64,000 nt of DNA from Celoporthe dispersa. Its lineage: Eukaryota > Ascomycota > Sordariomycetes > Diaporthales > Cryphonectriaceae. Numbering within the stretch: the first letter of the stretch is position 1; the number at the start of each line of letters is the position of its first letter. Shown one piece after another: positions 35,550-48,500 of the stretch. The stretch lies in assembly GCA_016584495.1 (NCBI GenBank), contig WAID01000009.1, positions 4,464,001 to 4,528,000 of the forward strand, read 5' to 3'. The notes under the pieces were generated by a model that did no database searches, had not been told where the DNA came from, and saw only the letters and a program-made list of their open reading frames with translations. The position numbers and the translations under genes were made by a program.

Positions 35550-36673
35550 GTCAAAGGGCTAGGATCATTGGATTGCTCACTCCGACTCACTATACATATC
35601 TACATACACACTTAGTCTATCAATGCGAGATAATGCATGCATTACCTTTTCATACTCCAATGTACATTTATCGGGTTTGTTTTGTTCGAGATATATCGAT
35701 CAAAGAAAGTTCAATTGCTATGATAACGAAGTTTACTCTCACAATTGTCCACAAAATATTCCATGTTTTGAGCGTCTTCTATTCGTGCACTACTGAAATA
35801 CGATTGGTCGTTCCTTGCCCGGCCGATCAATGCTGAATTCATGCGGGCGCGACCATTTCTTGCTGTCAATCTCAAATCTTGTAATAAAAGCGAAGGCGAC
35901 CAAATCTAGGACGAATTTCGTGCTTGGAAAAATCACTCTCAAAGCGGATTGAACTATCGCCGCCTGTAACGATTGTCCAGTTCTACGCATGACGACAGAT
36001 AGAGACTGGCCTGCAATCACCGAATGAGATAAGACCAAGAACTGATACTAGCAGCCATTAGGAGCTCAGCCTTACCCCAGTCGTACTGCAAAAATCCAGG
36101 GAGCCTAGACAAGATGCAGGATGCGCAACGGAGTTCCACACTGCCTCATCATGCAAGCTGAAGCCTATCTCTCGCTACTAGTTCATCCTAATCCCGCCTG
36201 ACTTGCGTCACAGACGATCCTGAAGACGAAGCAAATCATGAAATCCTACTTGCAAATGCCGGTAGGAATGCTCACTTAGCCGAGATTAGGGCTGTGGCGG
36301 GGCAAAAGTGAGATGCGGTGTACGATCCTACAATTAAAAGTACATTATATTTACTAGTGATTACGGTGTGCATAATTCCCGGTGCGGTTCCGATTGGACT
36401 GCCTAAACTTTCCGCATTCAGGAATCCAACGGTGCTTTCCTTATTGAACTCTCCGACTTTACAACATGCGTAGTCAATATCCTCAGATAGATCACTCTGA
36501 CATTATGTCAGAGCCTCTTCGTTGCCTAGAATTACGTGCCCATTGAAATCTCAAGTGCATGTACAGCAAAGTTTAGACGTCTCGACAGCCTCGGAACTGA
36601 TGCTTCAGAGTCACCGAACTACCATCGTCTAACCAAGACCCCAAGCAGTCAATTACGAAAACTCTATTCCAAC
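35550..36673. promoter_or_regulatory. Promoter region of the trans-ER gene
   Basis: About 1.1 kb between dehydrogenase and enoyl reductase. No gene is recognised. It contains a 19-bp palindrome at 36495-36513, listed separately. Confidence 0.5.
36495..36513. promoter_or_regulatory. 19-bp perfect palindrome upstream of the trans-ER
   Basis: CTCTGACAT and ATGTCAGAG are exact reverse complements around a single central T, 160 bases upstream of the trans-ER ATG. Perfect symmetry and position suggest a binding site for a dimeric regulator. I did not see the same sequence in the other cluster promoters. Confidence 0.5.
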
Positions 36674-37833
36674 ATGCCAGCACCAACAACTCAAACCGCC
36701 ATCGTGCAGACCAAGAAGGAGTCTTCGTCAGATCTTCCCCTGGAAATTAGTAGAACAGCACCGGTTCCCAAGCCTCCAACTGAGCACCATGTCCTCGTGC
36801 GTGTTTTAGCCGTGGCACTGAACCCCAACGACCATAAGATGGTCACACACCTGAACACGCCGGGCAGTATCGCTGGATGTGACTTCTGCGGCATTGTCGA
36901 GGACGCCTCGGAGCAGGCTCGCTTCCAAGCTGGTACCAGGGTCTGCGGTGCACTGTTCCCTTACAACCCCAAGGACCTCGACAACGGCGCTTTTGCACAG
37001 TGGTGTGTTGTCGACTCCCGATTGCTGGTCGAAGTTCCCAAGAACTGGAGCGATCTGGAGGCTGCATCTCTGGGCGTTGGGTGGTCGACGCTATGCTTAG
37101 CCCTCTCCGATCCTGACGCGCTGGGACTCGAGGGTCTGCCGACTAAGCCCACGCATCAAGCTGGGGAACCTATCCTTGTTTACGGTGGTGGCACGGCTTC
37201 CGGCACTTTGGCTTGTCAATTGTTGACTCTGTATGTATACCAGAATTTTTGTGCAAATGTGGGTGTCAGACTAATTCTGACATATTCTACAGGATGGGAT
37301 ATACTCCGATTGCAATTGCTTCAGCCAAGTCGGCGGCATTGTCTATGGAATACGGAGCAGTCGGGACGGCATCGTACACATCTAAGGACTGCGTTAAGGA
37401 GGTTCAAGCGCTCGCAAAGAAGCCTATACGTCGTGTCCTTGATTGTATAACCGATGCCGAATCGGTAGAGATTTGCTACAACGCCTTGGCTCGCACCGGT
37501 GGACGCTACGCCTGCCTCGAGGAGTGCCCCGAAGCTTGGCGTACTCGTCGTGCCGTGAAGGTCAAGGAGGTGATGGGGTTCCAGGTCCTCGGCATTGACA
37601 TGGAATTGCCCATGGGCAACTCGGTGTACACACGACACGCTGATATGAAACTTATGGAGATAGGGATGCAGTGGGTTGGCGAAATGCATATGCTAATGGA
37701 ATCGGGGCGCATCAAGACACACCCTCTCCGCGAGCTGGAAAATGGATGGGACAGTATCATCGAGGGTTTGAACATGCTAAGAAAGGGGGAGGTTCGTGGC
37801 CATAAATTGGTAATACGGATCCCACAGAACTAG
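36674..37833 (+). CDS. Trans-acting enoyl reductase (LovC-type MDR protein)
   Basis: A medium-chain dehydrogenase/reductase without zinc ligands, of the family that supplies enoyl reduction in trans to ER-less PKSs (LovC, Bet3, TenC). Exons 36674-37230 and 37293-37833 join to 365 aa, almost the length of LovC. The quinone-reductase-like N-domain contains LAVALNPNDHKM and the GCDFCGIVE segment. The NADPH-binding loop is YGGGTASGTLACQLL near residue 170, and the C-terminus (NMLRKGEVRGHKLVIRI) is typical of trans-ERs. The core PKS 1.3 kb downstream on the same strand has no ER domain, so the two proteins very likely work together on selected chain-extension cycles. The start was chosen by family alignment; the longer upstream frame has no other support. 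Confidence 0.93.
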
Positions 37834-39118
37834 GAGATATATCATGAAGAGTGAACTGTATGTACACTAGTTAATTAGTTTTGTCATTGACCCTCGTATA
37901 ATTGGTATTACAATCTTTCACTACATCATGACATGGAGAATATTCGCTACGCTCCAGTTACTACCTTATTGCGGGAGATAATTAAAACTAAACACATTTG
38001 TGTCAAATTAAGCCACTAGTTTAGATCACATAAACCTGCCGTGTTTTCTTTGGCTGTTGATTATCATAACGGTCGAAACTTAGGATATTCAGAGGAACTA
38101 CGTATTCGGGTTTCTACAGATGGGTGGGGATGTTCAACGATAAATGTGCAATCTCGATGACACACTATTTGGCATGAAAGAAAGAGGTCAGACAATGGAT
38201 GCCTACAATGACCGAGAGCTACTACAATGCAATGAATGAAAAGCTAACCCTTTGCTTCTAACCCCAAATTCCCTTTACATTGATGAAGATCTGCCAAAGC
38301 GTCATAGGCAAGTGTGTGCGCCTGATCAGCAGATCAGCAGACCATAGACATGATCCCCTGGCCAGTGCTTCCAGTTGCAGATACTTGCATGAGGGGTTTG
38401 TAGACTGCACATAATCTTCAGTGAGATACGTTGATACGCCTTTTTCGTACTTCATTTGGCATTCTGCTGTCCTGTGAAAAGCCCCTATTGGAAGCTCGGG
38501 AGATATGGGAAATCCTTCTTGTTGCCCAGTCGCTTCCGCCACGTTGCCAAATCCTTCCGCAGCCTGACCCGTTTCTTTTACTTCATATTACCGGGTTCCG
38601 GCGACAGCACGATTCGGCACGCAGAGGTTTGCCCCCTATCGGCTCAATCCTACGATCCTACCGCAAGGAACACAATGCTAGGTAGCAAATTCCCGGCCTG
38701 GATATCGGCATGAGACCGCTTGAGATAGTGGCATGGCAATTGAAGCTGATCTAGGGAGCTGCAGAGCTGAGTGCAGCGATGTGTTCGAGGCAGTCGCCGA
38801 TGGAGCCGCATAGGAAATCGTATTAGAGGTCTGCAGTGCGCCTCGAATTACAGACAGGTCTGGGAGAATGGATGGTCGTGGGACTAGGACGCGTCAGAAT
38901 CTGTTCAACATCAGTATTTGCCATCAAAGATTTCTCGGTTGTCAACATCCTCATCGTCTCTTTAATAATAGACTTGGTCACCCTCGCTTATAGGTAGCAC
39001 ATCATCTACAGGCCTCGAAAGTCACTGAAACCCTCGACAAAGTCAACTCAACTTGTACCTTCTCTCCCGAAACCCAGAACATCACGAGGAACAGAATCAA
39101 GATGGCCCAAAAGCTACC
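37834..39118. promoter_or_regulatory. PKS promoter region
   Basis: About 1.3 kb upstream of the PKS start. A GACGCGTC palindrome lies near 38888. A seven-codon upstream open frame directly precedes the PKS start and is listed separately. No gene is recognised. Confidence 0.45.
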
Positions 39119-39122
39119 ATGA
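39102..39122 (+). promoter_or_regulatory. uORF overlapping the PKS start (ATGA)
   Basis: A six-residue upstream reading frame starts at the ATG at 39102 (context AAGATGG) and ends in TGA at 39120-39122. It overlaps the PKS ATG at 39119-39121 as ATGA. Both ATGs have good context. If the mRNA leader includes it, it could limit translation or work by termination-reinitiation. Confidence 0.5.
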
Positions 39123-42100
39123 ATGAGCCGATAGCTATCGTGGGCAGTGCCTGCCACTTCGCCGGCGGGGCGTCATCACCCTCGAAGCTCTGGGAGCTTC
39201 TGAACAACCCCAGGGATGTCCGCAGCGAGATCCCAAAGTCTCGTTTCAATGCGGATGCTTACTATCACCCTGACCCGTCATATCACGGACATAGCAATAT
39301 TTTACACTCATACATGCTCGAAGAGGACGTGACAGCTTTCGACACGGAATTCTTTGGAATCAAGCCCATTGAGGCTAAGGCTATCGACCCCCAGCAGCGC
39401 GTGCTGATGGAAACCGTCTACGAAGGCCTGGAATCGGCCGGGTTGACAATTGATGAGTTACGAGGTAGCGACACTGCTGTATACGTTGGTGTCATGTGCA
39501 GCGACTACGAGGCGGCCTTGTTAAAAGACTGTCAGTATCTCTCAACATTCCAGCTTCTGATATAATGTGGCTTGCAATAATTAACTCCAGAGACAATCAG
39601 TGCAAACTGCCCCTACATACACTGCCACCGGGATTGGGCGAAGCATTCTCTCGAATCGAATTTCTTACTTTTTCGACTGGCATGGCCCTTCCATCACCTT
39701 GGATACAGCCTGCTCGTCTAGTCTTGTAGCTGTGCATCTGGCGATCCAGTCGCTCAGGTCAGGCGAATCTCGGGTTGCTCTCGCCTGTGGATCCAACCTC
39801 CTACTTGGTCCCGAGAACTACATCGTGGAAAGCAAGCTCAAGATGCTTTCCCCAGACGGTTCGTGTTCTTCTTTCTCAATGTGATATATTCACAATTTCC
39901 CTGACTGAGACTGACTTACATTCTTTTCTTCTCCTTATTTTCAGGCCGCAGTAAAATGTGGGACAGAGATGCCAACGGATATGCCCGTGGTGATGGTGTA
40001 GCGGCTTGTGTTCTCAAGACACTGAGCCAAGCCATTGCGGATGGAGACAACATCGAATGCATCATTCGCGAGACGGCCTTGAACCAGGATGGAGGTGAGT
40101 AATTTATTCATTGCTATCATAGTCCTCCGTCTTGCCGGCTGTCTATGTCTTTATTTGGATCCTAATCTCGAGGTGCATAGCAACTACCGGTATCACCATG
40201 CCAAGTGCGACCTCCCAGCAGGCTTTGATCCGCAAGACATACTCCAAGGCCGGTCTGGATATTACCAAACAATCTGACCGCCCGCAATTCTTCGAGGCCC
40301 ATGGAACCGGTAAGTTCCCTTTTGTGTTTCTGTTATTCCGAGGCCCTTTACCCCCAAATGTTCAATGTTGCTAACCAGGATAACTACAGGTACCCCAGCA
40401 GGAGACCCGATCGAGGCTGAGGCCATTTCAAGTGCATTTTTCGGCCGGGATTTCGTCGCCAAGGCGGGGGAGCCTTTGTACGTTGGCTCTATCAAGACCA
40501 TCCTCGGCCATACCGAAGGCACGGCAGGAGTTGCGGCTATCTTGAAGGCATCTCTTGCACTTCAGCATTCCGTTGTCCCGCCCAACATGCTGCTGGAGAA
40601 CCTGAGCGAACGGGTCGCACCTTTTACAAAAAAACCTGGAAATTGTCAAAGCACCCAAGGCATGGCCACAAACTCATCCTGGCCAGCCAAGACGGGCTAG
40701 TGTGAATAGTTTTGGCTTCGGTGGTGCCAACGCCCATGCCATTCTCGAGAGCTACGAGCCTTCATCCTCGCCAGCTGTTGCATCAGGGAGCCCTGCGGTG
40801 CAATACAGCCCCTTTGTGTTCTCGGCCCACACGCGCAAATCACTGCAGTCTAGTCTTTCTGCATACGCCGACTTTCTCGAAAAAGACCCTTCGATCAACA
40901 TGCGTGACCTAGCCTACACGCTGCAGAAACGACGATCAGCATTCCAGTACCGTACCTCTATTTCTGCTACCTCGGCAGGTGACCTAGAGGCCAAGATCAG
41001 AAAGGAACTCGAGGGAACCGAGCTTGAAAAGCTGGGGACGAGATTTTCAACCTCGTCCAACGGAAAACGGCCCAAGGTCCTTGCCATCTTCACCGGCCAG
41101 GGTTCTCAGTATGCTCGCATGGGTGCCGAGTTGATTGAGAAATCAGCCACCGCACGCAAGATCATCCAGGAGCTCCAGGGACATCTCGACCAGCTCCCCC
41201 AGGACGATCTCCGCCCGACCTGGTCCCTGCAAGAAGAGATATGCGCTGGTGCTGACGCCTCACGGGTCACCAAGGGAGCCTTTTCGTCTCTGTCCACTGC
41301 TATCCAGATTCTCCTTGTCGACCTGCTCCGACTTGCAGGCGTGCAATTCGATGGCATCGTCGGTCACTCATCTGGAGAGGTGGCTGCTGCGTATGCTGCC
41401 GGTTATCTGTCTGCTCGCGATGCCATCTTCGTTGCCTACTCCCGTGGCCACTTCATTGACAAGATAGCTAGCCCTAATGGAGGCGGTATAATGGGTGCTA
41501 TGTTGGCTGCCGGAATGTCAGAAGAGGATGCTCAAGCTCTCTGCTCGGATGAGGTTTTTGCTGGTCGTGTTTGCGTCGCAGCCGTGAACTCATCCTCGAG
41601 TGTGACCATTTCCGGCGACGAAGACGCCATTGATGAGGTCAAAGTCATTCTCGACGACGAAAAGAGGTTCAACAGAAAACTCCGCGTCGACAAGGCCTAT
41701 CACTCTAACCATATGTTGAACTGTGGTCCTCCTTACGTCGCGGCGATCAAGGCTTCCGGTGCTCGCGCTGTAGAGCCCACACAAAAGGTCTCGTGGATCT
41801 CCAGTGTCCACTGCCGCCAGGTTACATCTGATATGCAGATTGGCGACCAGTACTGGGCTGATAACATGATTAGCCCTGTGATGTTCCACCAAGCCCTCAG
41901 TGTCGCCATGGAAGCTGACGATTATGATCTCGCTATCGAAGTCGGTCCCCATCCTACGTTGAAGGGCCCAGCAAGCCAGACTATGCAGGAGGTACTGGGC
42001 AAGACTATCCCGTATTACGGTGTGCTGTCTAGAGGAACAGATGCCGTATTGGGCTTCGCATCCTGCCTTGGCTCCCTGTGGTCTCACCTTGGAGACAAAC

Positions 42101-45100
42101 ACGTCGACTTGCACGCTTATGATGCTGCCGTGAACGATGACAAGTCTGCCGTGCGCCTTCTAAAGGGACTTCCAAGCTACCAATGGTCTCACGAGGGGTC
42201 CCACTGGCACGAGTCGCGCAAGACGAGAAAGATGCGGATTCAGGATCAGTCGTTCAACCCGTTGTTGGGCACCATGCTGCCCGACAGCGCAGCACATCGT
42301 TTGACCTGGGGACACTTGCTGCGGGCCAGTGAAATCGAGTGGCTCTCTGGTCATCAGGTCCAGAGTCAGACTGTATTCCCGGCTGCAGGATATGTCTGCA
42401 CGGCTCTGGAGGGAGCGCGTATTGTCGCAGGTGACCGTGGCGTGCGCCTCTTTGAGCTTAAGGATTTTGTGATCCACCAGGCTCTGACTTTCAATCAAGA
42501 TGACGCCGGCATTGAGATCTCGACTTGCCTCTCCGATATTCACAGCCCGACCGTGGATCGAATCCACGCCAAGTTTACGTATTCTGCCGGTCTGGGGACC
42601 AACGAAGACATGACCTTGGTTGCTCAAGCCGATGTCGAAATAACCTTGGGAGAGCCTTCCAAGGCGACACTGCCTAAGCGTGCACCTATACCGCCTCATA
42701 TGATATCTGTGGACTCGGAGAGGTTCTACAGTCTCTTGGCTACTCTTGGCTACGGTTTCGAAGGGCCGTTCCGATCTCTCTCCCAGCTGAGGAGAAAGCT
42801 GGGACTCAGCGTCTGCGCAGTCAAGTCGGCGCCCCGCGAGGCATTTGGCAATCCCGTCCTGGTGCATCCCGCCGAGTTTGATGGTGCTATCCAGTCGCTC
42901 ATCCTGGCATTTAGCTATCCAGGTGACGACCAGATCCTGACCATGCACTTGCCCACAGGCATGGGCAGCATCCGCATCAACCCTGCGCTGTGCGAGTCCA
43001 TGACGAACATGACGGTTGATGCCAAGCTTGGAGCCCCCAAGGCCTCAGGATTCAGGGGCGATGTCAGCCTATACACAAACGACTCCGCTTGCGCTGCCAT
43101 CCAACTGCAAGACGTCGAGCTCGTTCCAATGGGGTCAGCTACTGCGAAAGACGACCGCAAGGTCTTCTCCAAGATCCACTGGGTCAAGACGCAGCTGGAC
43201 GGCGAGCTAGCTTCTCGTGATACTACCGTGGGCCAACATCACGAGGATATCCTGATGGCTCTGGAGCGCATCTCGACCTACTACCTGCGGCAGTTCGATC
43301 TTCAAGTTCCTGAGGATTCTCCGTTGAGAAAGGAGGCTCCTCACAACTACTATCTGCGGTACGCTCGCCATATCACCGAGCTAGTCCAGAGCGGAAACCA
43401 CAAATGGGCTAAGAAGGAGTGGTTGAACGATACGAAGGAGGATATGCTCAAGGCTACGGCCCAGTTCGCAGATCTGCCTGATGCTCGGGTTATGCATCTT
43501 GTTGGAGAGCAGATGCCGCGTGTGTTCAAGGGAGAGACTAACATGCTTGAGGAGTTCCGCGTCAACAATGTTCTGGATGATTACTACGCAGGCGGCTTTG
43601 GTTTCCTCCAGTCTGGCCTCTGGATGAGCAGAACCATTTCCCAGCTCGCCGAGAGGTATCCCCATCTCAACATCCTTGAAATTGGTAAGTGCTGGAGAAG
43701 AGAAGAAGCAATGCACTGTAATGTTCTTGAATTACTTTACAGTAGCTAACGATAAATCTAGGTGCTGGTACTGGCGGTGCGACCAAGAGAATCCTGAAGC
43801 ACCTCGGCTCCAACTTCCTGACATATACCTTTACGGATGTCTCGAGTGGTTTCTTCGAGGTAGCTGCTGATGTCTTGTCTGATTACAAGGACCGTATGGT
43901 ATTCAAGACGCTCGACTGTGGTCAGGATCCTACCGCTCAGGGATACACCGAAGGGACGTATGATGTCGTCGTGGCCTCCCTCGTCATCCATGCCACGCCC
44001 GACCTAGAGGTCACCATGAGAAACCTTCGGTAAGCCATTTCCAGTTACACTCGAGATCATGGTCGTCTAGAGGAGGCATTTACTCACTGTTATGACTACA
44101 GAAAGCTGCTGAAACCAGGTGGTTACCTGGTAGTTGCCGACGGTAGTAACAACGGCCAGCCTCACGGCACCGGAGGCTTTATTTTCGGAACACTTCCAGG
44201 TTGGTGGCTCGGTGCAGAGACCGGAAGGCCTCTGTCGCCATTCGTTTCGACCGCCGAATGGGAACGACTCCTCAAGGCGAGCGGCTTTGCTGGCATCGAC
44301 TCGACGGCCCCCAAGGGCTTTGAGGACGTTATTGGGATGACGGTCTTTGCTGCGCAAGCCCTTGACGATAGGGTATCTTTCTTGCGAGAACCCCTGGGTG
44401 CCGCGGAGCCCAAGCGCGCCCTCATTGCCCCCACCAAAAATCTTGTCGTCGTTGGTGGCAGCACTGAGCCTACCCGTCGTCTGGTCAAGTCCCTCCAAGA
44501 CTCCATCAAGGATGTCCAAGTGCACACCTTTGAAACATTGAAGGCCGTGGATCACAGCCTCATCAGTGCCGACAGCACCGTTGTCAGCTTGTCGGAGCTG
44601 GACAAGCCTGTGTTCAAAGACATGACTCCTGAGGAGTTCTTGGCTTTCAAGACGATGTTCCTGGCCCCCACAACACTGCTTTGGGTCACCAGCGGCCGTC
44701 TGCACGAGGAGCCATTCTCCAACATGACAGTTGGGTTTGCTCGTACTGCCGTTCACGAGACTCCAGCCTTGCACTTCCAGAACATCGACATTACAGACCT
44801 GGCCAGATTCGATCCTCAAAGGCTCGTCGAGATGGTGCTTCGCTTCCGGGCTATCACCGACGTCGCCGAGCCGGAGAGCAACCACCTCCTCTGGGCTAAG
44901 GAGCCCGAGATTGTTATTGATGCCGAGGGCCATGAGGTCGTGCCACGACTCCGACCTATCGCTGCTCGCAACGATAGATATAACTCGGCACGCCGCCCGA
45001 TTACGCACCAGATAGACATCGCCGAGTCTCCAGCTGTCCTGCAGAGAGATGCCGGGGCGTGGTGCCTGAGGGAAATTTCCAAATGGGGAATTGCTGCCGA

Positions 45101-48100
45101 GGACGAATCCAACATCAAGCTCAAAGTCAGCCACGCCATCAAGTCGGCTGTTCGGACGGCTTATGGTCACAAGTTCCTCATTCTGGGAACTAACCCAAAG
45201 ACCCAGGCACGGTTCCTAGCTCTAGTGCCCTCACTCCTGTCTGTCATCACCGTCAAGAAGGAATCGGTGCTGCCCTGCCCCGTCACCAAATCAACAGAGG
45301 GCCAACTCCTCACCGCGCTAGCCGCTAACCTAGTCGCATTGGCTGTGGTTGATCCCCTTGTGGGTGGAGAGACTGTGGTTGTCCACAACGCATCGGAACT
45401 ACTTGCACAGGCTATTTCTGCCCAGGCAGCTACTAAGGACGTGCAGGCCCTGTTCGTAGCAGATTCCTCGCGCCGGCCTTCTGACCCTTCGTGGGCCACG
45501 CTGGCTCCCTACGTAACCAAGACGGAAGTAGTTGATATTTTTCCTGTCAACACTTCTTGCTTTGTTGGACTCTCCAACCACGAGGTCGAGAAGTCAGAGA
45601 ATGAATCTACGATCCTGTCTACGCTGGCTCCTCATTGCCGCAAGGAAACCTCGGAGACACTCTACTCTGCTGTCGGCTGGGAGGGCAGTGCTTCATCTGC
45701 CGCACAGCTGGGACGACTGCTGCAGAGAGCCTTGGATGCGAGCCAAGATGGCTCTCAGGCAGTCGCTCCAGAGGTTGTCACGATTGGCGACCTCCTCAGT
45801 GGATCGAAGCCCGCCGACCCCGCCACGGTCATTGACTGGAACCTGTCAGAGTCTCCCGCCGTCAATGTGACCCGTCTGGACTCGGCAGCCTTCTTCAAGG
45901 GTGATAAGACTTACTGGATGTGTGGTCTGTCTGGTGCTCTGGGGGTTTCTCTCTGTGACTGGATGATCGAGAGAGGTGCCAGATATCTGGTGCTGACTAG
46001 CCGGAATCCAAACATCTCTCTGGATTGGATCAAGGCTCATAAGCAGAATGGTGTCAATGTCACCATTGTGCCTTGGTAAGTTGTTGTGGCAGTGGAGCAT
46101 TCCTAATCGTCACGAAGTGATTACTTGACTGACATTTTGGTCTTTTGTGTAGCGACGTGACTGATGAGCCTGCACTGCGTGCTGCCTATCAGAAAATCTG
46201 CGAAACGTTGCCTGAGGTAGGGGGCGTCCTCAATGGTGCGATGGTCTTGAGAGATATCTCGATCCAGAATATGTCGTTCAATCATATGAGTGATGTTTTC
46301 AGGCCCAAGGTGTATGGAAGCATCCACCTGGACCGCATCTTCGCGACACAGAAGTTAGACTTCTTTATCCTTTTCTCGTCTATCAATTGCGTCATCGGTA
46401 ACCTGGGTCAGGCTAACTATGCAGCGGCCAATACCTTCATGTGCAGTCGTAAGCAATCCCTACAAACATATTCTACGCCTTTCACCCATCTGGGGACCAA
46501 GATCCCTTCCATGACTTGTCGAAAAGTCGTATATGCTAACTCCATTCTTCTCGCAGTGGCGGCTCAGCGCAGGAAGCGTGGCTTGGCTGCTTCGGCGCTC
46601 AATGTGGGAGCTATTATCGGTGCAGGCTATATGGAGAGAGAATCCAGCAAGGCCTTAGATCTGACCGTATCGAAGATGGCTTTGATGCACTTGTCAGAGC
46701 AGGATTACCACCAACTCTTCGCCGAGGGTATCGACGCTGGCCGCCCTGACTCGGACGATGAGGCCGAGTTGACCACCGGCCTTCTCGATATCCCGGCTAA
46801 TGGTGGCCCCGATGCTCCGAAGTGGCATGCCAACCCTGTCTTCTCATCCTTCATTGCCCACCAGGTCGAAAAGGCTGGAGGGGACTCGGGCAGTGAGGCA
46901 GCTATGTCCATCAAGGATCAGCTCAGCGGCTGCAAGTCCCAGAGCGACGTCCTTGCTGTTGTCAAACGTGAGTCAAACAGCACTGATGTGCTACAACAAC
47001 AACAATATAGTAAAGCACGGCTAACAGTATGGGGACAAAACAGGGACATTTGCCGCTCAACTACGCAACGTGCTGCAGATGACAACATCTGACGAGGACC
47101 TTATGGCTGCAAGGAGCAGCGGTATCGGCCTGGATTCGCTGATTTCCGTGGACATCCGCTCGTGGTTCTTGAAGAACTTCGAAGTCGGCATTCCGGTCCT
47201 GAAGATAATGGGTAATGATACCATGGCTGACATTGCCGAACTCGTCGCGTCTCAGGTCTCGCCGAGCTTGCTTGCTGGGGATGCTGCTGGAGACGCCCCT
47301 GCTACAGATGGGAAGGCGGTGGCTTCCAAGGCCCCCGCGCCAGAGGCAGCCAAAGACAATTCTGAGACAACCTCTGCCGCATCCAGCAGTGGTGGTTCAA
47401 CGGGCTACACCACACCCGCGCCTGAGATGGAGCGCGGAGGGCCAGTGAAAATTGATTGGGACACAGAAATTGTTCTGCCGGAAGCCGTGAAGTTGGCAAA
47501 CGACAACACTGCGGCGGCTCAGCCTCGCGTCATCGTGCTCACTGGAGCCAGCGGGCTTTTGGGCCGCGCGTTACTGTCCCGGCTGCTCAGGTCCTCATCG
47601 GTTGAGAAGGTCATTTGCATCGCTACTCGCCGCCTTGGCGAACGCCTCAAGAATGGAGAGCTCCCGCAGGACGACCGCGTGGTGTACTTTGAGGGTGACC
47701 TTGAGCAACCGCGCCTCGGCCTGTCGGAAGCAGACGCTGTCACCATCTTCAGCGAGGCTGATGCTGTAATCCACAACGGCGCTGATACTTCTCATCTCAA
47801 GTTCTACCCAGCCATCAGGGATGCAAATATGGGATCGACAAAGTATATCATCAGCCTCTGCATGGATCGCAAGATCCCCATCCACTATCTCTCCACTGTG
47901 GGTGTTGCCCTCTTCGGCGATTACAAGTCCTTCCCTGAGGTCTCGGTCGCCAGGCATTACCCGCCCACGGACGGGTCACACGGCTACATCGCTGCCAAGT
48001 GGGCAAGCGAGCGCCTGCTGGAGGAGCTCCAGCATCGTCACGGTGTCAACACGTGGATCCACCGCCCGTCCACCATCATCCGCGAGGGCGCAGACGCTGC

Positions 48101-48500
48101 CAGCGCCGCAGCCCAGCTCGACTGGATGAACTCCCTGGTCGAGTACATGCTCAAGACTAAGGCTGTGCCCGCCATGAACAACCTGCACGGTGCTCTAGAT
48201 TTTGTCTCGGTTGAGAATGCATCGACCAGCATCCTCCAATGCGTCTTCGACAACAAGCCCAAGACAGCGGGAAGCGCAACCTATGTTCACCAAGTGGGTG
48301 ACATCGTGGCTCCACTGGACAACCTGAAAGAGTTTGTGGAGAAGAGGACGGGAGCTACCAATGTGGAGGTGCTTCCTATCAACGGATGGGCAGCTCGCGC
48401 AGTAGGAATGGGGCTCAATCGAGGTGTTGCCGCCCTGATTGAGTCAATGGATGAACCGGGGCAACCTAGCTACCCCAGGATGCTCCGTGAAGGGGCTTGA
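39119..48500 (+). CDS. Core highly reducing PKS: KS-AT-DH-MT-KR-ACP-R
   Basis: This iterative type I PKS is the core enzyme. Exons: 39119-39530, 39601-39858, 39945-40094, 40181-40309, 40390-43684, 43762-44029, 44102-46075, 46153-46448, 46557-46967 and 47044-48500, about 2880 aa. KS has DTACSSS (about 174), EAHGTG (313) and GHTEG (355). AT has GHSSGE (640). DH has GHQVQSQTVFP (970) and HPAEFDGAIQ (1142). MT has LEIGAGTGG (1413). KR has GLSGALG (2110) and NLGQANYAAAN (2250). ACP has GLDSL (2426). The terminal NAD-binding reductase has TGASGLLG (2562) and YIAAK (2711). There is no ER and no NRPS module, though the KR is of PKS-NRPS type. Release should be reductive, to an aldehyde or alcohol. 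All introns are GT-AG. The seven-A run 40628-40634 in the KS is one base too long for the frame. The terminal-R architecture matches Bet1-like synthases. Confidence 0.95.

Noticed and set aside
41590..42948. Long minus-strand frames of 174 and 262 codons
   Set aside because: They are antisense to the conserved AT and DH domains of the PKS.
44067..45170. 367-codon minus-strand frame
   Set aside because: It is antisense to the PKS methyltransferase/pseudo-KR exon, where the plus strand has clear homology.
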